34,352 nt of DNA from Caballeronia zhejiangensis (GCF_000698575.1 NZ_JFHD01000051.1:1-34352), one strand, 5' to 3'; shown: positions 9,210-17,303, counted from the stretch's first letter. The notes: a model not told the origin generated them from the letters alone. Made by a program: numbers and translations.

Positions 9210-9240
9210 ACGGTTTTGGTGTAACTAGATGTCGAACCGT
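9210..9240. promoter_or_regulatory. Possible parAB autoregulatory inverted repeat
   Basis: ACGGTT and AACCGT, separated by 19 nt, lie 60-90 bp upstream of the parA start. Type Ia ParA proteins repress from a palindrome in this position, so this is a candidate operator. The arms are short, and the parA promoter itself is not clear, so the call is weak. Confidence 0.25.
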
Positions 9241-9425
9241 AGAATACTAGCCGCAGTGATGAATAGCTATTGGAATTGATCGAAATTTGCAAGCACTGGG
9301 GCGGAGGTGCAAGACTATCAATAAGATCAACCACTTATACAAGCTATCTTCAGTGATTCCCGAAACGCTCAGAGGACAGCGAAACGCTCCACGGCATCGT
9401 GAGCTCAGTGGAACGCCGGATCCCA

Positions 9426-9869
9426 TCACAAAAAACCTCACCTCTGCGAACGTCGGCGCAGTTGGATTCCAGCGTCTCGACGGCTGGTCACAATTCACTT
9501 CACCTAACCGAAGCGCGCGAAACGCCATAGTCCCGCTGGTTAGAAATAAAATGCACCGTCTATATGAGTAAGGCCGTTGGTTAGTTATTTTTGTAAACAC
9601 AAAGACTCACCACCACTAACGTCTCACGCGCACGCTCATGAAATCAACGACTTACACCCATAAGGTGAGGAAAAGTGTGCTTGAAGTGATGTTGATTGAG
9701 CGTCAAGGTGCTGTGTTTACCCCGTCAAGGTGAGATGAAGTGGACCCCAAGGTGAGGCGTCTAGGCAAGAATGGTGAGGAAATTTGTGTAGGTTGCGCCG
9801 CAATGGTGAGGTTTCCTGTGTCCGCGCCTGCAAAAGGTGAGGTAGTTTGTGTTGACAGCTCACCTTGCA
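9426..9869. other. Replication origin with phased iterons
   Basis: The 771-bp region between parA and rep carries repeats of consensus AWGGTGAGG-N5-TGTGT. Direct-strand copies have their GG at 9664, 9707 (shortened), 9729, 9751, 9773, 9805 and 9836, giving steps of 43, 22, 22, 22, 32 and 31 bp, close to whole helical turns. Inverted copies lie at 9426-9445 (reading AGAGGTGAGGTTTTTTGTGA on minus), 9596-9612, and a half copy at 9858-9869. AT-rich tracts between about 9540 and 9600 could be the unwinding element. No clear DnaA box (TTATNCACA) was found. Such iterons are the binding sites of Rep_3/RepB-type initiators. Confidence 0.8.
9662..9853 (+). repeat. Direct iteron array (7 copies, about 20 bp each)
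   Basis: The best copies are 9662-9680, 9771-9790, 9803-9822 and 9834-9853 (for example AAGGTGAGGTAGTTTGTGTT). Copies at 9727 and 9749 keep AAGGTGAG but have weaker right halves, and the one at 9705 lacks the middle. They sit directly upstream of the rep promoter. Confidence 0.8.
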
Positions 9870-9880
9870 GCCGTTAACGT
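9852..9880 (+). promoter_or_regulatory. rep promoter with iteron half-site in the spacer
   Basis: TTGACA (9852-9857), 17-bp spacer, TAACGT (9875-9880), about 40 nt before the rep ATG. The spacer carries an inverted iteron half, GCTCACCTTGC (9859-9869), and the last direct iteron ends on the -35 box. Rep bound there would block RNA polymerase, the usual autorepression of iteron initiators. Activity is inferred. Confidence 0.6.
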
Positions 9881-9921
9881 ACCGCTCGACACAATGAACT
9901 AGCGCCGGACACGGAGACGGA

Positions 9922-11301
9922 ATGACGACAGCAGGGCAGGTGGCCACGTCCAGACAACTGGCGCTGGCCCTATTCGACGATGCGAATGCGCAGGGCTTGC
10001 CCGTCGAAGCCGCCCGCTCGGACATCGGCTTTTCGCGCAAGAACGTCCTGATCCGCATCGTCGATCTTGGCGTGGCGGCTCGTCGCTTGATCGACGCGGC
10101 CTATTTCATCGTCGCGCAAGAAGAAAAGATTCACGACCTGTACGACGTCGAGCTCGACTATTTCAAGTGGCTCATGCGCTACTCGAGCCGGAACAACGCG
10201 CATCTGGAACAGGTGATCACCGAGGCGCAGAGGGCGCTCATTCAGGCGACCGCGGAAGCCGACGCCGATGGCTCCAAGCCGTTCGGATCGGTTCAACTGA
10301 TTGGACGCATCTCATACGTCGGCGGACGGTTTCAGTTCCGCGTTCCGCCCGATCTCATCGGAATCATTCGCGGTCCCGGGAAATCGCATTGGCTGAGCTT
10401 GCGCATCACGTCGCTTTTCACGCTCAGCTATGCGCGCGTGATGTACGACCATCTGCTTCCCTACGCGGCCGAGGGTATAACCGATTGGTTCACGCTCGAC
10501 GAATTGCGCGCCTGGCAGGGGACGATGGGCGCAAAAGCGCAGGAATTCAAATACTTCAAGCGCGATTGGCTCGCTCCGGCGGTGGATCAAATTAATGAGG
10601 TCTCCGATCTTTCCCTCTCGTATGAGACGCGCAATGAACCGGGTTCACGCAAGATCGGACGCATGCGATTTCGCGTCGAGCGCAAGGAAATAGCCGAGCG
10701 CCTGCTGCATACGCACGAGCACGCGCAGGCGCTGTATCTGACGCTGAAACAGGAAATCGGTCTGTCCAGCGCGCAGTTGAATCAGATCGCTTCCGACCGC
10801 GATACCTTCACCGACGAACGTCTGGAGCAGGCAATCGAGCGTACGCGTTTCAGCCTCAAGCTCGGCAAGGTGTCGAAGAGTCCGGCGGGCTTCTTCATGA
10901 AAGCGCTGAAGGAAGGCTGGATCGTCTCGGATGCGGAACGCCAGATGGTCCAGATTCAGGAGAGCCTGGCGCTGACCGATCAACGCGACACCGAAGCGAA
11001 GCAACAGGCCGAGGCGCGTCGGGCATTGCAGGTCGCGGCACAGGATGTGAACGCTCAGAACCGGATCGTCGATGAAGTCCGTCGCGGCTGGGAGATGTAC
11101 GAGGCCGCGACGCCGCGGCAGCGCGAAGACTGGCGGCGCACCTACAAGACGAGTCCGGCGGGAAAGCTGACGCTGCGCAGATTGGGCATCGATCCATCGA
11201 GCGAGCTCGTCGAAACCATCATTCAGAAATATCCCGATCTGAGAGACGGCTTCTCGGGCTACGTCTTCAACAAGTCGAAAAGCGCGAAGGGCAGGGACTG
11301 A
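9922..11301 (+). CDS. Replication initiator protein (Rep_3/RepB type)
   Basis: Iteron-binding initiator for the replicon. The 459-aa protein has the two winged-helix layout of Rep_3 initiators: an N-terminal domain with RISYVGGRFQFRVPPDLIGIIRG (about 127-150) and SLRITSLFTLSYARVMYDHLLPY (about 160-180), then a second domain with the FTLDELRAWQG and FKYFKRDWLAPAVDQINEVSDLS blocks that match the family's DNA-contact helix, and a long charged C-terminal extension containing a coiled coil (about 345-385). ATG at 9922 follows GGAGACGG. It is preceded by phased iterons and its own promoter, and divergent from parAB, as on Burkholderia secondary chromosomes and megaplasmids. The assignment rests on family character and context. 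Confidence 0.88.
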   Translation: MTTAGQVATSRQLALALFDDANAQGLPVEAARSDIGFSRKNVLIRIVDLGVAARRLIDAAYFIVAQEEKIHDLYDVELDYFKWLMRYSSRNNAHLEQVITEAQRALIQATAEADADGSKPFGSVQLIGRISYVGGRFQFRVPPDLIGIIRGPGKSHWLSLRITSLFTLSYARVMYDHLLPYAAEGITDWFTLDELRAWQGTMGAKAQEFKYFKRDWLAPAVDQINEVSDLSLSYETRNEPGSRKIGRMRFRVERKEIAERLLHTHEHAQALYLTLKQEIGLSSAQLNQIASDRDTFTDERLEQAIERTRFSLKLGKVSKSPAGFFMKALKEGWIVSDAERQMVQIQESLALTDQRDTEAKQQAEARRALQVAAQDVNAQNRIVDEVRRGWEMYEAATPRQREDWRRTYKTSPAGKLTLRRLGIDPSSELVETIIQKYPDLRDGFSGYVFNKSKSAKGRD

Positions 11302-11372
11302 CCATTACGCAATCAGATCGATCGCAACTAACGGTCTTTAGCAACCGCGCCATCATTTGCTTCGCGATCCCC

Positions 11373-11540
11373 ATGCCCGACGGCAAGAACGACATTGGGC
11401 ATTTGCACTATCGGCTCTACGCCAGTTCCGCCCTGACGCTCGCCCGGCTCCCGTTGGAGCGCGTCGAAATCGTGAATCCAGTCTTCGACCTGTTCGCGGA
11501 TGCCGCGAAGGGCACGCGCAAACCGATATCGGCGATTTGA
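11373..11540 (+). CDS. Possible small ORF, 55 aa
   Basis: ATG at 11373 to TGA at 11540 encodes a protein starting MPDGKNDIGHLHYRLYASS with plausible composition. The same frame stays open upstream into the end of rep (…VFSNRAIICFAIP), so an earlier non-ATG start is possible. There is no good ribosome site before 11373 and no family match I know. It lies between rep and the FrnE-like gene on the same strand. Treat as doubtful. Confidence 0.22.
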   Translation: MPDGKNDIGHLHYRLYASSALTLARLPLERVEIVNPVFDLFADAAKGTRKPISAI

Positions 11541-11579
11541 GCTAGTCTGTCCGACTCGATTCCAATCTTCACGAACCTC

Positions 11580-12224
11580 ATGTCCCGCACTCTCCAAATC
11601 GACTTCGTCTCCGATATCGCGTGCCCGTGGTGCGCCGTCGGACTCTCTTCGCTGCAACGCGCGCTGGAGCGTCTCGGCGATACCGTCGATGCGCGCATCA
11701 CCCTTCATCCCTTCGAACTGAATCCGGACATGAGTCCGCAAGGCGAGCGCATCGTCGATTATCTCGGCCGCAAATATGGCCGCACGCCCGAACAGATCGG
11801 CGAGACGCAGGCGATGATCCGCGAGCGCGGCGCGCGCGAAGGCTTCGCGTTCGGCGAACGCAAGTGGGTCTACAACACGTTCGATGCTCATCGGCTGCTG
11901 CATTGGGCGCGCATCGAAGGCAAGCAACTGCCGCTCAAGCTCGCGCTGCTGCGCGCTTATCACGGTGACGGCAAGGATACGAGCGACCCCGACGTCCTGA
12001 TCGAAGCGGCTCGCAGCGCCGGGCTCGATGGCGACGAGGCGCGCACGGTGCTGCAAAGCGGTGCGTACGCCGACGAAGTCCGCGCCGAAGAGCGCGAGTT
12101 CCAGCAACTCGGCATTCAGTCCGTGCCGGCGATCATCTTCGACCAGAAGTATTTGGTGAGCGGCGGGCAGCCTTCCGAGGCGTTCGAGGAAGCGATCCGG
12201 AAGATCATCGACGGGACCGCCTGA
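11580..12224 (+). CDS. frnE: DsbA-family oxidoreductase (FrnE-like)
   Basis: Cytoplasmic thioredoxin-fold protein of the DsbA/FrnE/2-hydroxychromene-2-carboxylate isomerase family, 214 aa with no signal peptide. The active-site motif CPWC is at residues 15-18 in FVSDIACPWCAVG, and the FrnE-type block FELNPDMSPQGERIVDYL follows. The C-terminal SVPAIIFDQKYLVSGGQP gives the cis-Pro loop and the usual closing helix. FrnE proteins act in thiol-disulfide exchange or stress tolerance, the exact substrate being unknown. The ribosome site is weak. It is convergent with the yaiI-like gene, only about 10 nt apart. Confidence 0.9.
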   Translation: MSRTLQIDFVSDIACPWCAVGLSSLQRALERLGDTVDARITLHPFELNPDMSPQGERIVDYLGRKYGRTPEQIGETQAMIRERGAREGFAFGERKWVYNTFDAHRLLHWARIEGKQLPLKLALLRAYHGDGKDTSDPDVLIEAARSAGLDGDEARTVLQSGAYADEVRAEEREFQQLGIQSVPAIIFDQKYLVSGGQPSEAFEEAIRKIIDGTA

Positions 12225-12234
12225 AGCCGCCTGC

Positions 12235-12690
12235 TCAATCGGGCGTCCGCTGCTTCGCGAGAAAACGGTCGAGCTGCGCGGCGAAGTTCTTGCCGTCGCG
12301 CGGCGCGTACGGCGGCGGCCCGCCGGTCTGCACGCCGGAGCCGCGCAACTGATCCATCATCGCGCGGATCGACAGACGTTCCTCGATGTTCTCCGCGTTC
12401 ATCCATTCGCCGCGCGGATCGAGCGCGAACGCGCCCTTTGCGATCACCGCCGCCGCGAGCGGAATGTCCGCCGTGATGACGAGATCGCCAGCCTGCGCCA
12501 TCTCGACGATGCGCGCGTCGGCGACATCGAAACCGGCGGGCACCTGAATCGCGCGTATCCACGGCGAGGGCGGCGTGCGCAAAAACTGATTCGCGACGAG
12601 CGTCACGTGCACCTTCATGCGTGTGCCTGCGCGAAAGAGAATATCCTTCACGACGGCGGGGCAGGCGTCGGCATCGACGATGATTTGCAT
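12235..12690 (-). CDS. yaiI: YaiI/YqxD family protein (DUF188, UPF0178)
   Basis: Conserved 151-aa protein of the DUF188 family, which has a PIN-like fold and unknown function. It opens MQIIVDADACPAVVKDILFRAG, the family hallmark with the acidic DADACP motif; ADARIVEMAQAGDLVITADIPLA (about 77-99) is the second conserved acidic block and ends with the GGPPPYAPRDGKNFAAQLDR signature. The full length agrees with the family. Convergent with the FrnE-like gene, without a visible terminator. Confidence 0.92.
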   Translation of the reverse strand: MQIIVDADACPAVVKDILFRAGTRMKVHVTLVANQFLRTPPSPWIRAIQVPAGFDVADARIVEMAQAGDLVITADIPLAAAVIAKGAFALDPRGEWMNAENIEERLSIRAMMDQLRGSGVQTGGPPPYAPRDGKNFAAQLDRFLAKQRTPD

Positions 12691-12812
12691 CCGTTGGCTT
12701 CCGATAAGTTATGTCGTGACGAATGAAAGTCGCATGCTCGACGGGCGCAGTGCCGAAACGCGCGCCCTATACTTTCCTCAACGCAAGTCCTCCAGGCGAA
12801 CGGAGAATCACC

Positions 12813-13115
12813 GTGAGAACGAAGCTAGCAAGCATTGCCGTGTCATTCTTCCTGGGCGTGGCGGGCGCATCCGCGGCCTCGCTTTCCTATGCGCAGGATA
12901 CCGGTTCGACCGCAACCGGCGCGACGCAAGCTGCGTCCATGACGAAAGCCGAGAAAAAAGCCGCACGAAAACATGCGCGCGACAAGAAGAACGCCGAGCT
13001 GAAGAAACTCGAGGACGCGGGCTATAACCCCGGCCGCGCGAATGATCCCAACTATCCCCAGGACTTGCAGAACGCTCAGAAGAAAGCGGGGATCGGAGCG
13101 GGCGCCAGCCAGTAG
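12813..13115 (+). CDS. Small secreted DUF4148-like protein
   Basis: A 100-aa protein with a Sec signal peptide (about 1-27, ending SAASLSYAQ-D), a Thr/Ala linker, then a Lys/Ala-rich charged helix and the DUF4148-like end ELKKLEDAGYNPGRANDPNYPQD. DUF4148 proteins are small periplasmic proteins very common in Burkholderia and Paraburkholderia, of unknown role. The start is GTG at 12813, with GGAG at 12802-12805; an ATG at 12723 is in frame but would spoil the signal peptide. Single gene. Confidence 0.72.
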   Translation: MRTKLASIAVSFFLGVAGASAASLSYAQDTGSTATGATQAASMTKAEKKAARKHARDKKNAELKKLEDAGYNPGRANDPNYPQDLQNAQKKAGIGAGASQ

Positions 13116-13294
13116 CTTCCGACGCGACGTTCCGGCTCGCGAGAAATAGAACGCAAAATCCATGGCCCGATTTCGCCGGGTCGGGGCGCAAGGCCGAACG
13201 TCGAACCATCGCTCCCGTGATTCCGCCGCGCCGCTCGCGCGTCCTGGCGGCTCGTCAGCCGACTGCGCCTGTAGCCGCATCCCCTTATCTGATC

Positions 13295-13318
13295 AAAAAA
13301 CCCTCGCCAATTAGGGTT
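13295..13318 (-). terminator. Minus-strand intrinsic terminator-like stem
   Basis: Read on minus: AACCCT, loop AATTGGCG, AGGGTT, then further T's, six in a row in all. This is a short stem followed by a U-tract. No minus-strand gene ends here, so it could serve an antisense or small RNA from the operon's upstream region, or be a chance structure. Confidence 0.35.
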
Positions 13319-13382
13319 CGGGCCGCTTGTGCTCGGAATTTTCTCATCCAACACTGCAGTTCGATCCGATACGCCAGATGTC

Positions 13383-13400
13383 TGTCCGGTATATCGGACA
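13383..13400. promoter_or_regulatory. Operator-like palindrome upstream of the ABC importer
   Basis: TGTCCGGTATATCGGACA: 18 bp with only one mismatched pair, 78-95 nt upstream of the binding-protein ATG. The spacing and symmetry suit the IclR-type regulator encoded as last gene of the same operon, but a different regulator could use it. Confidence 0.55.
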
Positions 13401-13428
13401 TAGGCGAACTTTCGCGTTTCGCTCTGAG

Positions 13429-13444
13429 CCGGTTCTGGAACCGG
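13429..13444. promoter_or_regulatory. Second inverted repeat in the ABC operon leader
   Basis: Arms CCGGTTC and GAACCGG with a 2-nt centre, 34 nt before the start codon. In RNA the arms could form a stem just upstream of the ribosome site; in DNA it could be a second operator half. Function unknown. Confidence 0.4.
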
Positions 13445-13477
13445 TTCCTCATAACCATCCTTCGAAAGGACCTGCTC

Positions 13478-14332
13478 ATGAAACTCTCGAACATAGGCGT
13501 CAGAACCGTTTCGCTGTTCGTCATCGCCGGCGCGCTGGCGTTGGCCGCCTGCACCAAGGTTTCCACGCCGGCCGAAGGCGGCGGCGCAAACGCCGGGGCG
13601 GCGGCAGGTTCGTCGACGCTTCAGGCGGTTCTGCAGCGCGGGACGTTGCGGGTCGGCGACTGTCTGACGTTCGCGCCGTTCGGCTTCTACGACAAGGATG
13701 GTCAGCCCGACGGCTACGACGTCGATCTCGCCAAGGAACTCGCCAGGCAGATGGGCGTGAAGCTCGAAGTCGTGAACACGACGAGCGCGAACCGCATCCC
13801 GAACCTGCAGACGAGCAAGGTCGATGTCGTGTTCTGCAACTTCACGCGCAATCTGGAGCGCGCGAAGGTCATCGAATTCACGACGCCGTATGTCGTCGCG
13901 AGCGAGGCGCTGCTGGTCAAGAAGAGCAGCGGCATCAAGTCGGTTCAGGACATGGGCAACCGCACGATCGCGACCGTCAAGGGCTCGACCAACGGCGATG
14001 AAGTCCGCTCGCTGAACATCCCGATCAAGATCCAGGAATACGACAGCTCGCAGGCCGCGATTCTCGCCGTCAAGCAAGGCCAGGCCGACGCGATGATCGA
14101 GGACAACAACTTCCTCGCGTATCAGGCGAAGCTCGATCCCGAATTGACCGTCACGAACGAAGCACTCGTGCCGCTCGAATACAACGGCTTCGGCGTGAAG
14201 GCCGGCGATCAGGCGTGGCTCAACTATCTGAACCTGTTCCTCTTCAACATCAACGCGTCGAAGCTCAACGCGCAGCTCTACAAGAAGTGGTTCGGCACCG
14301 ATCCGCATTTCCCGCTCAACCCGCAGTTCTGA
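13478..14332 (+). CDS. Amino-acid ABC transporter substrate-binding lipoprotein
   Basis: Family 3 (polar amino acid) periplasmic binding protein, 284 aa. The N-terminus carries a type II signal with lipobox LAAC and lipid Cys25, then a Gly/Ala linker, so it is tethered to the membrane. The binding-domain start LRVGDCLTFAPFGFYDKDGQPDGYDVDLAKELARQMG and NLERAKVIEFTTPYVVASEALLV are classic for SBP_bac_3; GSTNGDEVRS is the inter-lobe region. ATG at 13478 follows GAAAGGA. It is the first gene of an operon with two permeases and an ATPase. The exact ligand (an amino acid or related amine) cannot be read off. An unpaired pair of cysteines (in GDCLTF and VVFCNF) might form a disulfide. Confidence 0.92.
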   Translation: MKLSNIGVRTVSLFVIAGALALAACTKVSTPAEGGGANAGAAAGSSTLQAVLQRGTLRVGDCLTFAPFGFYDKDGQPDGYDVDLAKELARQMGVKLEVVNTTSANRIPNLQTSKVDVVFCNFTRNLERAKVIEFTTPYVVASEALLVKKSSGIKSVQDMGNRTIATVKGSTNGDEVRSLNIPIKIQEYDSSQAAILAVKQGQADAMIEDNNFLAYQAKLDPELTVTNEALVPLEYNGFGVKAGDQAWLNYLNLFLFNINASKLNAQLYKKWFGTDPHFPLNPQF

Positions 14333-14383
14333 GGATGAAGTGATGTCGATATCGCACGAGACCGGACGGATGCGGAGGCCGAG

Positions 14384-15100
14384 ATGAACTACGAATGGCT
14401 GACCTTGTGGGGCTACGTCCCCGAGTTCCTGAAAGCCGGATGGCTGACGCTGCAGGTGACGCTTCTCGCGTTCGTGCTGTCGCTGGTGCTCGGCTTGCTG
14501 GCCGCGCTGGCGAGCCTGTCGCCGATGGCCGCGATCCGCTTCGTCGCGCGCGCGTATGTCGAAGTCATCCGCAATACGCCGGTTCTTTTGCAGATATTCA
14601 TCGTGTTCTTCGGCTTGCCGTCGGCGGGCATTGCGCTCGATGCCTACTGGGCCGGCGTGATCGCGCTGGGCCTGAACGTCGGCGCGTATCTGTCGGAAGT
14701 GTTTCGCGCGGGCATTCAGTCGGTGCCGCGCGGACAGCTCGAAGCCGCGGGCATTCTCGGCCTCGAACGCGGGCAGATCTTCACCGAAATCGTCTTGCCG
14801 CAGGCCGCGCGCGCGGTCTATCCGGCGATCGTCAACTATCTGATCCAGCTATTGCTCGGCACGTCGCTGCTCTCCGCGATCGCGCTGCCCGAACTCACCG
14901 GCACCGCGACCGTCATCAATTCGCGCACGCTGCTCTACGTGCAGACGTTTTCGGTCGTGCTCGTCGCGTATCTCGTGCTGAGCAACGTGCTGTCGTGGAT
15001 CGCGGGTCAGCTCGGCGCGCGCATGTTTCATCCGCCGCTCGTCGTCCGGCCGCGCGCACGCTTCGGCGGCCTCGCGTTGCGCCGCGCCAATCGCGCCTGA
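14384..15100 (+). CDS. Amino-acid ABC transporter permease 1
   Basis: HisM/HisQ-type inner-membrane permease, 238 aa with about five membrane segments. The family entry YVEVIRNTPVLLQIFIVFFGLP and the cytoplasmic EAA loop EAAGILGLERGQIFTEIVLPQA (which contacts the ATPase) are intact. A basic C-terminal tail (RPRARFGGLALRRANRA) extends past the last helix. GGAGG lies just upstream of ATG 14384, and the gene starts about 50 nt after the binding protein, in the same operon. Confidence 0.92.
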   Translation: MNYEWLTLWGYVPEFLKAGWLTLQVTLLAFVLSLVLGLLAALASLSPMAAIRFVARAYVEVIRNTPVLLQIFIVFFGLPSAGIALDAYWAGVIALGLNVGAYLSEVFRAGIQSVPRGQLEAAGILGLERGQIFTEIVLPQAARAVYPAIVNYLIQLLLGTSLLSAIALPELTGTATVINSRTLLYVQTFSVVLVAYLVLSNVLSWIAGQLGARMFHPPLVVRPRARFGGLALRRANRA

Positions 15101-15121
15101 TGCCCGAACCGGAGTCGGATC

Positions 15122-15766
15122 ATGTCATTTGAACTGCTGAGAACCAGTCTGTCGATCCTGCTGCAAGGTCTCGTGACGACGCTTTTGCTGTCCGTCGCGT
15201 CGATCGTCGGCGGCACGCTGATCGGCCTTTTCGCCGCCGTGTTGCGATCGTTCGGACCGTGGGGCACGGACCGCATCGCGCGGCTTTATACCGAGCTCTT
15301 TCGCGGCACGCCCGTGCTCATCACGCTGATGTTCATCTACTTCGGCGTCTCGTATTTCGGCTATGCGATCGATGTTTTCGCCGCCGGCGTGATCGGCCTG
15401 AGCGTTTATCAAGGCGCGTATATCGCCGAAGTTTTTCGCGCCGGGATCGAAGCGGTGCCGAAAGGCCAGTGGGAAGTCTCGCAGATTCTCGGTCTGTCGC
15501 GCACGCAGGCGTTCGCGTTCGTCGTGTTGCCGCAGACCGGCAGGATCGTGTTGCCGCCGCTCATCGGCCAATATCTTTCGCTTATCAAAGATACGTCGAT
15601 CGTCAGCATGATCGGCATGTCGGAGCTGATGCACGGCGGCCAGGCGATCGTCGATCGCATCGGCAAGCCGGTCGAGATTTACGGACTCGTCGCACTCATT
15701 TATTTCGTCGTGTGCTTCCCGCTTTCGCAATGGGTGCGCCACCATGACCGCAGGAGACTGTCGTGA
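15122..15766 (+). CDS. Amino-acid ABC transporter permease 2
   Basis: Second HisM-type permease, 214 aa; pairs with permease 1 to form the channel. It shows the same layout: LYTELFRGTPVLITLMFIYFGVSYFG, then the EAA-type loop EVSQILGLSRTQAFAFVVLPQTGR, then YLSLIKDTSIVSMIGMSELM. It begins 21 nt after permease 1, and its stop overlaps the GTG of the ATPase (GTGA), so the two are translationally coupled. Confidence 0.92.
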   Translation: MSFELLRTSLSILLQGLVTTLLLSVASIVGGTLIGLFAAVLRSFGPWGTDRIARLYTELFRGTPVLITLMFIYFGVSYFGYAIDVFAAGVIGLSVYQGAYIAEVFRAGIEAVPKGQWEVSQILGLSRTQAFAFVVLPQTGRIVLPPLIGQYLSLIKDTSIVSMIGMSELMHGGQAIVDRIGKPVEIYGLVALIYFVVCFPLSQWVRHHDRRRLS

Positions 15767-16515
15767 GCAATCAAAGTCAGACCAGGCCCATTATTTCGCT
15801 GTCGGGCGTCAGCAAAGCATTCGGCGCGACGCGCGTGCTCAACGAGATCAATCTCGACGTGCGCGCGGGCGAAGTGCTCGTGCTGATCGGCGCGTCGGGT
15901 TCGGGCAAAAGCACGGTGCTGCGCATCATGGCGGGGCTCGAAACGACGGATTCCGGCGAAGTATGGGTCAACGAAGTGCCGCTGCACGACCCGAAACGCG
16001 CGCGCGATATTCGCGGTCACGTCGGCATGGTGTTCCAGCAGTTCAATCTTTTTCCGCACAAGACCGCGCTCGGCAACGTCACGCTCGCGCTCATCAAGGC
16101 GCGCAAGATGAGTCCCGCCGATGCCCGCAAGCGCGCGATGGACGTGCTCGATCGCGTCGGGCTTGCCGACCGTGCGGATCATTATCCGAGCCAGTTGTCC
16201 GGCGGACAGCAGCAGCGCGTCGCGATTGCGCGGGCGCTCGCCGTCGAGCCGGGCATCATGTTCTTCGACGAAGCGACTTCGGCGCTCGATCCCGAACTCG
16301 TCGGCGAAGTGACCGAAGTGATGCGCGGACTCGCACGCGATGGCATGACGATGGTCGTCGTCACGCACGAGATGGGTTTCGCGCGCAAGACCGCCGATCG
16401 GGTCGTCTTCATGGACAAAGGCGTGATCGCGGAGCAGGGCGAGCCGGAGCAGATCTTCGTGAATCCATCCAACGAGCGGACGCGGCAGTTCCTGCATCGC
16501 GTGCTCGACCACTGA
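15763..16515 (+). CDS. Amino-acid ABC transporter ATPase
   Basis: GlnQ/HisP-type ATPase, 250 aa. All motifs are intact: Walker A GASGSGKST, Q-loop VFQQFNLFPH, signature LSGGQQQRVAIARAL, Walker B IMFFDEATSALDPE and the switch histidine VVTHEMGFA. The start is GTG, with AGGAG 6 nt before it, overlapping the permease stop. It powers the importer formed with the two permeases. Confidence 0.95.
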   Translation: MSNQSQTRPIISLSGVSKAFGATRVLNEINLDVRAGEVLVLIGASGSGKSTVLRIMAGLETTDSGEVWVNEVPLHDPKRARDIRGHVGMVFQQFNLFPHKTALGNVTLALIKARKMSPADARKRAMDVLDRVGLADRADHYPSQLSGGQQQRVAIARALAVEPGIMFFDEATSALDPELVGEVTEVMRGLARDGMTMVVVTHEMGFARKTADRVVFMDKGVIAEQGEPEQIFVNPSNERTRQFLHRVLDH

Positions 16516-16533
16516 CGCACACGGAGCGAATGA

Positions 16534-17283
16534 ATGGCAGTCACGGAATCGTCGCGAGCGAGGGGAGTCGATCGGGTCATCGCCATGTTCCGGCAATTGC
16601 ATCTCGCGCAGCGCCCGATGACGATGCGCGAGCTGATCGAAGCGACCGGCGCGCCGCGTTCGAGCATCTACGAGCTGGTCGCGATCCTGGCGGAAGTGGG
16701 CTGGCTCGAGACATCGGCCGATGGCAGCGTGTTCTTCGGACGCGAGATGCATTACTACGGCTCCGACTACGCGACGCACAACGACCTCATCAGCCGCGCG
16801 CATCAGTCGATACTCGCGCTCGTGCGCAAGTACGACGAGACCACGCAGCTTTGCATGCTCGAAGGAAACAAGTACACCGTGGTGCTGTCCGAAAACAGCG
16901 CGCGGCCGTTCAACATCAGCTCGGATATCGGCGTGCGCGTGCCGATTCCGTGGACGGCGACCGGACGCCTGCTGCTCGGCCACCTGAACGCCGATGAAAT
17001 CCGCGCCCTGATTCCCGCCGAAGACTTCGCGCTCGACAACGGCGTGCGCATCGACTTCGATGAATTCATGCGCGATGTGCAAGCCGCGAAGAATCAGGGC
17101 TATTGCTGCACCGAAGGCTTGTCGAACGCGTTTCGCCTGTGCATGGCCGCGCCCGTGCGCGATCGCGCCGGACTGCCGATCGCGGCGCTGTGCTTCATGA
17201 CGGGCCGCGACACCGATCCAGAGCGACGCCAGTCGATGCTCGACGACCTTCTGCAATCGGCGAAGGCGCTGTCGCATCGATAG
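16534..17283 (+). CDS. IclR-family transcriptional regulator
   Basis: A 249-aa regulator with an N-terminal winged HTH (about 10-70; MRELIEATGAPRSSIYELVAILAEVGWLET is the recognition region) and a C-terminal IclR effector domain (about 85-245; ISSDIGVRVPIPWTATGRLLLGHL and the closing CFMTGRDTDPERR). It follows the ABC ATPase by 18 nt in the same direction, so it is likely the operon's own regulator, sensing the imported compound or its product. The palindrome at 13383-13400 is the best operator candidate. Confidence 0.9.
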   Translation: MAVTESSRARGVDRVIAMFRQLHLAQRPMTMRELIEATGAPRSSIYELVAILAEVGWLETSADGSVFFGREMHYYGSDYATHNDLISRAHQSILALVRKYDETTQLCMLEGNKYTVVLSENSARPFNISSDIGVRVPIPWTATGRLLLGHLNADEIRALIPAEDFALDNGVRIDFDEFMRDVQAAKNQGYCCTEGLSNAFRLCMAAPVRDRAGLPIAALCFMTGRDTDPERRQSMLDDLLQSAKALSHR

Positions 17284-17303
17284 CGCACATCACGCGAACG
17301 CAC

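Larger units (their letters stand above)
13116..13477. other. Regulatory interval before the ABC importer operon
   Basis: About 360 nt without a credible gene. It contains a minus-strand terminator-like stem (13295-13318), a strong palindrome (13383-13400), a second inverted repeat (13429-13444) and the ribosome site GAAAGGA (13464-13470) of the binding protein. An ORF on the minus strand through it has no support. Confidence 0.5.

Noticed and set aside
9151..9921. DnaA boxes in the origin
   Set aside because: Nothing close to TTATNCACA on either strand beyond two-mismatch matches; not called.
13285..13566. 93-aa ORF on minus over the ABC operon leader
   Set aside because: No ribosome site and it overlaps the signal peptide of the binding protein; the operators explain the region better.
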